NCBI GenBank assembly: GCA_000824825.2
Contig: LM655173.1
Location: 17,686-81,685, forward strand
Length of the DNA stretch: 64,000 nt
Source of the DNA: Mesorhizobium sp. ORS 3324
Lineage (GTDB): Bacteria > Pseudomonadota > Alphaproteobacteria > Rhizobiales > Rhizobiaceae
Reading direction: 5' to 3'
Each line of letters begins with the position of its first letter. Positions within the stretch are counted from its first letter, which is position 1. The position numbers and the translations under genes were made by a program. Under the pieces are notes generated by a model that made no database searches, was not told where the DNA came from, and saw only the letters and a list, made by a program, of their open reading frames with translations. Shown one piece after another: positions 60,316 through 64,000 of the stretch.

Positions 60316-60612
60316 ATGAAACATCTCCTCGCTCCGATTCTGACCGGCTTGTTCATAGCCTCCGCTGGTGCGGCTTTGGCTGGCAATGTCCACACGGTAA
60401 CAGGCACGACAGGCCAGCCCAACCAAACGATCGGCACCGCAGAGACCGGAAGTGCTACTCCTGGCAATGCCAGCTCTGCTCCTGGGTCAGCGTTCAACCC
60501 CGATGGGGTTGCGGATGGAAAGTACGCAGGCACCCAGCCGCAGAACTCCAATAATCCGAAGAGCGTATCTCAGTACGACGTAGCCGGCTTCCAGCAGTCG
60601 CATAACCACTAG
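60316..60612 (+). CDS. small secreted protein, Gly/Asn/Ser-rich
   Basis: 98 residues: signal peptide (MKHLLAPILTGLFIASAGAA, cut after ALA) and a low-complexity mature part (HTVTGTTGQPNQTIG, NASSAPGSAFNPDGVADGKY, QNSNNPKSVSQYDVAGFQQS). A conserved rhizobial secreted type without known function. TTGGAGAAT lies before the ATG. A hairpin terminator follows. Confidence 0.75.
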   Translation: MKHLLAPILTGLFIASAGAALAGNVHTVTGTTGQPNQTIGTAETGSATPGNASSAPGSAFNPDGVADGKYAGTQPQNSNNPKSVSQYDVAGFQQSHNH

Positions 60613-60620
60613 GTGATAAA

Positions 60621-60652
60621 AGGCCGGTAGTCGAAGCCGCCGGGCCTAATTT
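60621..60652 (+). terminator. hairpin after small secreted gene
   Basis: AGGCCGG, loop, CCGGGCCT, followed by AATTTCG on plus and preceded by GATAAAA, which gives a T-run on the minus strand. It may act in both directions. Confidence 0.45.
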
Positions 60653-60842
60653 CGTGAACCAGTCCGGTCGATCTATGCCTCGTCGATCGTAACCAAATCG
60701 ACGCCGGCCGCCGTCATCACTCCGCGTTTGAGGTAGCCGGCGTGAAGATTAGCCTCTGGCACCGATGCGCCCCGGTTACCACCGCAAATGAATTGTCTGG
60801 GAAGATCGGCGATGTTGCCATAAGGGCGACCTTCGACTGCCG

Positions 60843-61169
60843 ATCAACGCAACGATCGGGCCGGCCGGCGCATCGCAGCCGATGCCCGACGGCGGCAAGC
60901 CGGCACCCTGCGACTGGAACCGGATCCAGATCGTGGTTGCGGATATCGAGGACGAGGTCGCCCGTCTGGGAGCTCTCGTCGCAAGGTTCCGCAACGACAC
61001 CGTTGCCGGGATCGGCGGCAAGCGGATCCTGCTCGACGACCCCGCCGGCAAGCCGATCGCGCTGTTTGAGCCGCCGCGCAAATGGCCATTGCCGCCGCCT
61101 CCCCCGGGCCGGCAATCGAGAAGGAACTTTCCTTCGGCCGGAACAGTTTCCTCGATCACAATCGGGTAG
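60843..61169 (+). pseudogene. C-terminal half of a VOC-family gene
   Basis: The frame reads INATIGPAGASQPMPDGGKPA, WNRIQIVVADIEDEVARLGA, RFRNDTVAGIGGKRILLDDP and AGKPIALFEPPRK, the second half of a glyoxalase/VOC protein. The expected N-terminal half is not open in any frame upstream (60613-60842). The end runs into a Pro-rich stretch that is not family-like. I treat it as a 5'-truncated or frameshifted relic, though a short protein from the ATG at 60882 is possible. Confidence 0.55.
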
Positions 61170-61173
61170 GAAC

Positions 61174-61440
61174 ATGGGAAGGGCGTCGCTTCATCTCCTG
61201 AAGGGTGCCGGCTACCTGATCTCGACCGGCAGCGTCGGTCTGCTGGCGATCGTCAGTTGGTCGAACGCATCGAAAGACCCGATCTTGACGGCGTGCCTGC
61301 TTGTGGGCGCCGCGACGTCGATTGTCGGCATGTTCTGCCGTTGGCTGTCCTACGAAATCGAAAAAAGGCAAGCGGAGAGCGTCACGACACCGAAAGATAG
61401 ACAGATAACCGGCACCGGTGCTTCGGATGAACACTCCTGA
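61174..61440 (+). CDS. small membrane protein
   Basis: 88 residues with two hydrophobic segments (LHLLKGAGYLISTGSVGLLA and TACLLVGAATSIVGMFCRWL) and a charged tail. No known family. GGTAGGAAC gives a ribosome-binding site before the ATG. The 3' end overlaps the tail of the minus-strand gene at 61382-61621. Confidence 0.55.
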   Translation: MGRASLHLLKGAGYLISTGSVGLLAIVSWSNASKDPILTACLLVGAATSIVGMFCRWLSYEIEKRQAESVTTPKDRQITGTGASDEHS

Positions 61441-61621
61441 CCGCATTCAAATTAGGGTAGTGTCTCATCTCTGCGCGCCGCTCCAGTGACATGTTGGCGG
61501 CGCGCTTCTTTCCGCCCTTCGAACCAAGTTCCTTCGCGGCGGCGCTCTTGCCGTCGCCTGGCGTATCGTCGGTTTCCTCGCCAGTCGCAATGCGCTTCTG
61601 ACCTTTGGGTCCGGTGGGCAT
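61382..61621 (-). CDS. MPTGPKG-type small protein with altered C-terminus
   Basis: 79 residues starting MPTGPKGQKRIATGEETDD, then AAAKELGSKGGKKRAANMSL and ERRAE. Rhizobial relatives start MPTGPKGxKRPAD, continue with a longer insert and end ERRAEIAxxAAxxRW. Here about 20 residues after PKGQKR are missing and the end is replaced by MRHYPNLNAVRSV. Both changes suggest a decaying gene. The basic KGG region recalls plasmid or stress-associated KGG proteins. Confidence 0.5.
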   Translation of the reverse strand: MPTGPKGQKRIATGEETDDTPGDGKSAAAKELGSKGGKKRAANMSLERRAEMRHYPNLNAVRSVHPKHRCRLSVYLSVS

Positions 61622-61622
61622 G

Positions 61623-61964
61623 CTATTGCGCCAAGACATGCAGGGAAACGTAAGGTGCATCTCCCTCTACCCAACTATCGTGCGGCGTTGAGGTGATGTG
61701 GAAAACCGCACCCGGAAGCAGATCAAGACGGGTGCCATCCTCATATTCGACAACGCCATGCCCAGACAACACGGTTCCCGTATGCGGCACATGACAGAGC
61801 TTGGTTCCTACGGTCGGGGCGTTGTGAAGAGACCATTTCCAGCCTGGCTGATAGGTTGCGCGGCCAAGCTTGACGCCAGCAATGTGGACGATTTCAAATC
61901 GACCATGCGGAAATTCACGAACCTCGTCCGGCTGGTCGAAGGCCTTTAGTGCGGTGTCTGTCAT
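61623..61964 (-). CDS. cupin-domain protein
   Basis: 113 residues forming one small cupin: FEIVHIAGVKLGRATYQPGW, KWSLHNAP, HTGTVLSGHGVVEYEDGTR and LLPGAVFHITSTPHDSWV. Similar single-cupin proteins bind metal through two or three His. An ATG at 61976 is also possible. Its stop is one base from the start of the MPTGPKG gene, so the two are in one transcript. Confidence 0.78.
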   Translation of the reverse strand: MTDTALKAFDQPDEVREFPHGRFEIVHIAGVKLGRATYQPGWKWSLHNAPTVGTKLCHVPHTGTVLSGHGVVEYEDGTRLDLLPGAVFHITSTPHDSWVEGDAPYVSLHVLAQ

Positions 61965-62133
61965 GGTCCCAAGCATATAGGAAGACAGAAGAGGCTGCGA
62001 GCCCGCCGTCAAGGGCGGCAAATTTCAAACTGACCACTACCCAAATTAGCGATCTCTTGTATTTCTTTCAAATCCGGATCATGCTTTGCATGGGGTCACA
62101 TGCGCAGCGTTGGGTTCGAAAGGGCAAGCCGTC

Positions 62134-62292
62134 ATGGAATATGCAGTCTGCTACGACCACAGCGGGATCCAGCTGGCGTGGTCGATCTTCGTCGATATCA
62201 CGGCGTTTTTCCTGATCATGGCAGCATTTGCCGCCGCGCGGCTGATCACGATATCGCGCGCGGACAGCGCAGCTCAGCTTCAGGCCGCGTAA
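62134..62292 (+). CDS. possible small membrane protein
   Basis: 52 residues starting MEYAVCYDHSGIQLAWSIFV with one hydrophobic segment (FVDITAFFLIMAAFAAARLI). No good ribosome-binding site. No family recognised. Confidence 0.35.
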   Translation: MEYAVCYDHSGIQLAWSIFVDITAFFLIMAAFAAARLITISRADSAAQLQAA

Positions 62293-62315
62293 TGGCGTGA
62301 GGGGTCGTTGCTTGC

Positions 62316-62537
62316 TCAGGCGAGACCCACCTTCGGCGCCGGTATTTCACTGAACAGCAGCGAGCAGTCGATCTCGTCGCGGAAAGGCGCGTCGGGATCG
62401 GACACCAGCCACCCTGCATGCGTGCGCAGGTCCTTCAGCCTGGCGTTCTTTTCCGCGCGCGCTTGGCGCTCCGCCTCGGCGAGCGCGGCCAATGACGCCG
62501 TTTCGGAAGCAAGGCGTTTCCTCGAAGAACGAGCCAT
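62316..62537 (-). CDS. small conserved protein
   Basis: 73 residues starting MARSSRKRLASETASLAALA then EAERQARAEKNARLKDLRTH. The helical, charged front is common among rhizobial small proteins (RKRLAxETAxLAALAEAER). The rear (SDPDAPFRDEIDCSLLFSEI) is less typical. Lies 68 bp from the oxidoreductase gene on the same strand. Confidence 0.6.
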   Translation of the reverse strand: MARSSRKRLASETASLAALAEAERQARAEKNARLKDLRTHAGWLVSDPDAPFRDEIDCSLLFSEIPAPKVGLA

Positions 62538-62604
62538 CCGACCCGCCAGGCGGGATGCCGTTATCCTTGCTCCGGAGGCCGAACCAATCGTCACGCCTTG
62601 CCTC

Positions 62605-63882
62605 TCACAATTCCCCGAAGTAACGGGCGCGCGCCTTCTCGTCCGACGGTGCCTCGGGCCCTAAGCCCATTACATCCGGAACACGTGTCGGATCATCGGC
62701 GAAAAGCGCAAAGGCATGCTCGCGTCGCCGGTCCGCCGCCTCTCCCCGCTCGAACAGCAAAGCTGTCTCCATCGCTTCCAGTCGTCGCATCCGGCCGTAA
62801 AAATCGTCATGGTCGCTGGCATAAGCTTCTGCTGCCGATCGCCAGTCGGAATTCTCCAGCAAGCGGTCCCGCAGCAGCCGGACGTCGCGGAGCGTCCGCG
62901 ACAGCCCCCTGCCCCAGGCGGGATCGGTGGCGGCCGCCGTATCGCCGATCAGAACAACCCCGTCGCGATAAGGCCTGTCGACCCATCGATGCGACCCGTC
63001 GAAGCTGGCGAGCGGACCGGCCTGCCGTGCCCGATCGAACCAATGGCCTGGCGCGCCTGTCACCTGAAGTTGCCGAACCATCTCGTCCACCGAATGGCGG
63101 CCGGACAGGCGCTTCGGCAGGACATCCTTGTGGTAGATGAGATAGATGCGGTTGCGCCCGGGCGCAATTCGCATCGCGATCACCATCCGCCCACCCTTGG
63201 GGTCGTAGAAGAGATTGACCGTGTTTGCCGAATGCGGCCGAGCATGATCGGCGAGAAACTCCGAACAGTTGACGTCGCCCTCGAGGATCATACCGGCAGT
63301 GACAAGCTGCTCCGGGTCGTGCCTTACCTCAAAGCCGAGAAGTGAGCGCAGCCGTGAATCCCGGCCGTCGGCCAAAACGACCAGGCGCGCAGAGAGACCG
63401 TCTTTATCGCTGCCGATATGAACGCGCGGTAGATTTCCAGATGTCACGGCGGAGGCCACAGTTCCACGCCTGACCTCCGTTCCCAGAATCTCGGCATGCC
63501 GCAAGAGAATTGATTGCATTTGCGGATGGGGGAAAGTCATGCAGCAGGTCTGGGCGGGAGTCGTGGCGAGCAGATCCCGCACCACGGGCTGCAAGCCGTT
63601 CCTGAATCTCGAATAGTAGCCGGCCTCGATGGCGCAGCTTTGGAGAAGCAAACTGTAGATGCCCAGGCGCTGGGCCTCGAGACTTCCCCAAGGCATGAGA
63701 ACCTCGCCACGGATGCGGTCCCTGAACTCGTCCTGGTGTTCAACGATGAGAATTCTTGCGCCGCGGCCGGCAAGGGCGATGGCCAGTGAAGCTCCTGCAA
63801 GGCCGCCGCCAATAATGATCAGGTCGTAGTCTGCGCTGGCGCCGCCGGACAGCGGAGTCCCGCCTTCTTTCCTGTCTGGCAT
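62605..63882 (-). CDS. FAD-dependent monooxygenase-like oxidoreductase
   Basis: 425 residues. The FAD loop is YDLIIIGGGLAGASLAIALA (residues 19-38), the second motif VVLADGRDSRLRSLLG (about 170) and the third VVLIGDTAAATDPAWGRGLS (about 306). These are class A flavin monooxygenase or tryptophan-halogenase-like marks (GDxxxxxxPxxGxG variant). The final 70 residues contain Arg/Glu-rich helices. The start ATG is at 63882. Substrate unknown. Confidence 0.87.
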   Translation of the reverse strand: MPDRKEGGTPLSGGASADYDLIIIGGGLAGASLAIALAGRGARILIVEHQDEFRDRIRGEVLMPWGSLEAQRLGIYSLLLQSCAIEAGYYSRFRNGLQPVVRDLLATTPAQTCCMTFPHPQMQSILLRHAEILGTEVRRGTVASAVTSGNLPRVHIGSDKDGLSARLVVLADGRDSRLRSLLGFEVRHDPEQLVTAGMILEGDVNCSEFLADHARPHSANTVNLFYDPKGGRMVIAMRIAPGRNRIYLIYHKDVLPKRLSGRHSVDEMVRQLQVTGAPGHWFDRARQAGPLASFDGSHRWVDRPYRDGVVLIGDTAAATDPAWGRGLSRTLRDVRLLRDRLLENSDWRSAAEAYASDHDDFYGRMRRLEAMETALLFERGEAADRRREHAFALFADDPTRVPDVMGLGPEAPSDEKARARYFGEL

Positions 63883-63913
63883 GGCTGACCCCAGAGTAAT
63901 ATTTCCAATTTCT

Positions 63914-63945
63914 AATATACTGAGCTTGCACCATCGTTGTGTCAA
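63914..63945 (-). promoter_or_regulatory. possible sigma-70 promoter of the FAD oxidoreductase gene
   Basis: On the minus strand TTGACA is followed after 20 bases by TATATT, about 30 bases before the ATG at 63882. The -35 box is perfect but the spacing is longer than the ideal 17, so this is tentative. Confidence 0.35.
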
Positions 63946-64000
63946 ACCGCGCCAACCGCGCGAGGAGCGTGAGATAGGTAAGATGCGCGCCAGTCAGTCG

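Noticed and set aside
62112..62124. GGGTTCGAAAGGG as a possible tRNA T-arm
   Set aside because: No acceptor or anticodon arms can be drawn around it; no tRNA was found in the window.

Overview
The window reads as chromosome of a high-GC alphaproteobacterium of the Hyphomicrobiales, most like Mesorhizobium or a close rhizobial relative. Pointers are a PrsD/PrsE type I exporter beside an ExsH-type glycanase, an arsR-aqpS-arsC set in the Sinorhizobium order, a dmeR-dmeF pair, a DUF1127 protein, a phasin, and many small rhizobial orphan proteins. The assignment is inferred from gene content only. No rRNA, tRNA, CRISPR array, insertion sequence or prophage was seen.

Layout. 0.1-3.1 kb: aldose 1-epimerase, an SRPBCC protein, a small paralogous protein and a divergent SDR protein, with two copies of a dispersed GC-rich repeat. 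3.5-11.7 kb: exopolysaccharide block made of an RTX/GH16 glycanase, its probable PrsDE exporter, an ExoF-like export protein with a long coiled coil, and a 945-bp direct tandem duplication carrying a secreted glycine-rich protein; the second repeat ends inside the 3' end of a GlxA/AraC regulator. 13-14.6 kb: remnants plus two convergent genes of a small secreted CC/C family whose third member lies at 38.4 kb. 14.8-19 kb: M20 hydrolase, Met-rich secreted protein, ClcA-type channel, 3-methyladenine glycosylase, lipoprotein.

19-24.6 kb: a cupin/MFS/alcohol dehydrogenase/cupin operon facing a LysR gene, then a TetR gene divergent from a secreted protein with four matching operator-like palindromes between them. 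The tetR gene is followed by a KAS II-type synthase and an SDR gene. 27 kb: adenosine deaminase family. 28.2-33 kb: a compact metal-stress operon with a candidate sigma-F promoter (GTAACC-N16-CGAA), bufferin genes bufABCD, ECF sigma factor, NrsF anti-sigma factor, MerT, MerP and a GDCCVxC protein. The sigma factor probably activates its own operon, the MNIO enzyme BufB modifies the BufA peptide for copper sequestration, and the Mer-type proteins handle thiol-reactive metal.

33-50 kb: GGDEF-EAL protein, a BTAD/TPR regulator, LysR-controlled VOC and SDR genes, haloacid dehalogenase, L,D-transpeptidase, dimethylglycine dehydrogenase-like enzyme, S1/P1 nuclease, ICMT-type methyltransferase, PilZ protein and a phosphotransferase, with several small stress-type proteins. 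50-64 kb: dmeF-dmeR with a G/C-tract palindrome, a two-repeat DUF1259 protein, CYTH-CHAD protein, phasin, the second copy of the small paralogous protein, an arsenic operon (arsR-aqpS-arsC) divergent from a gene with a cysteine-rich tail, a cupredoxin, a decayed VOC gene, small proteins, and a FAD-dependent oxidoreductase. Metal handling (Cu/Hg, Ni/Co, As) recurs across the window.
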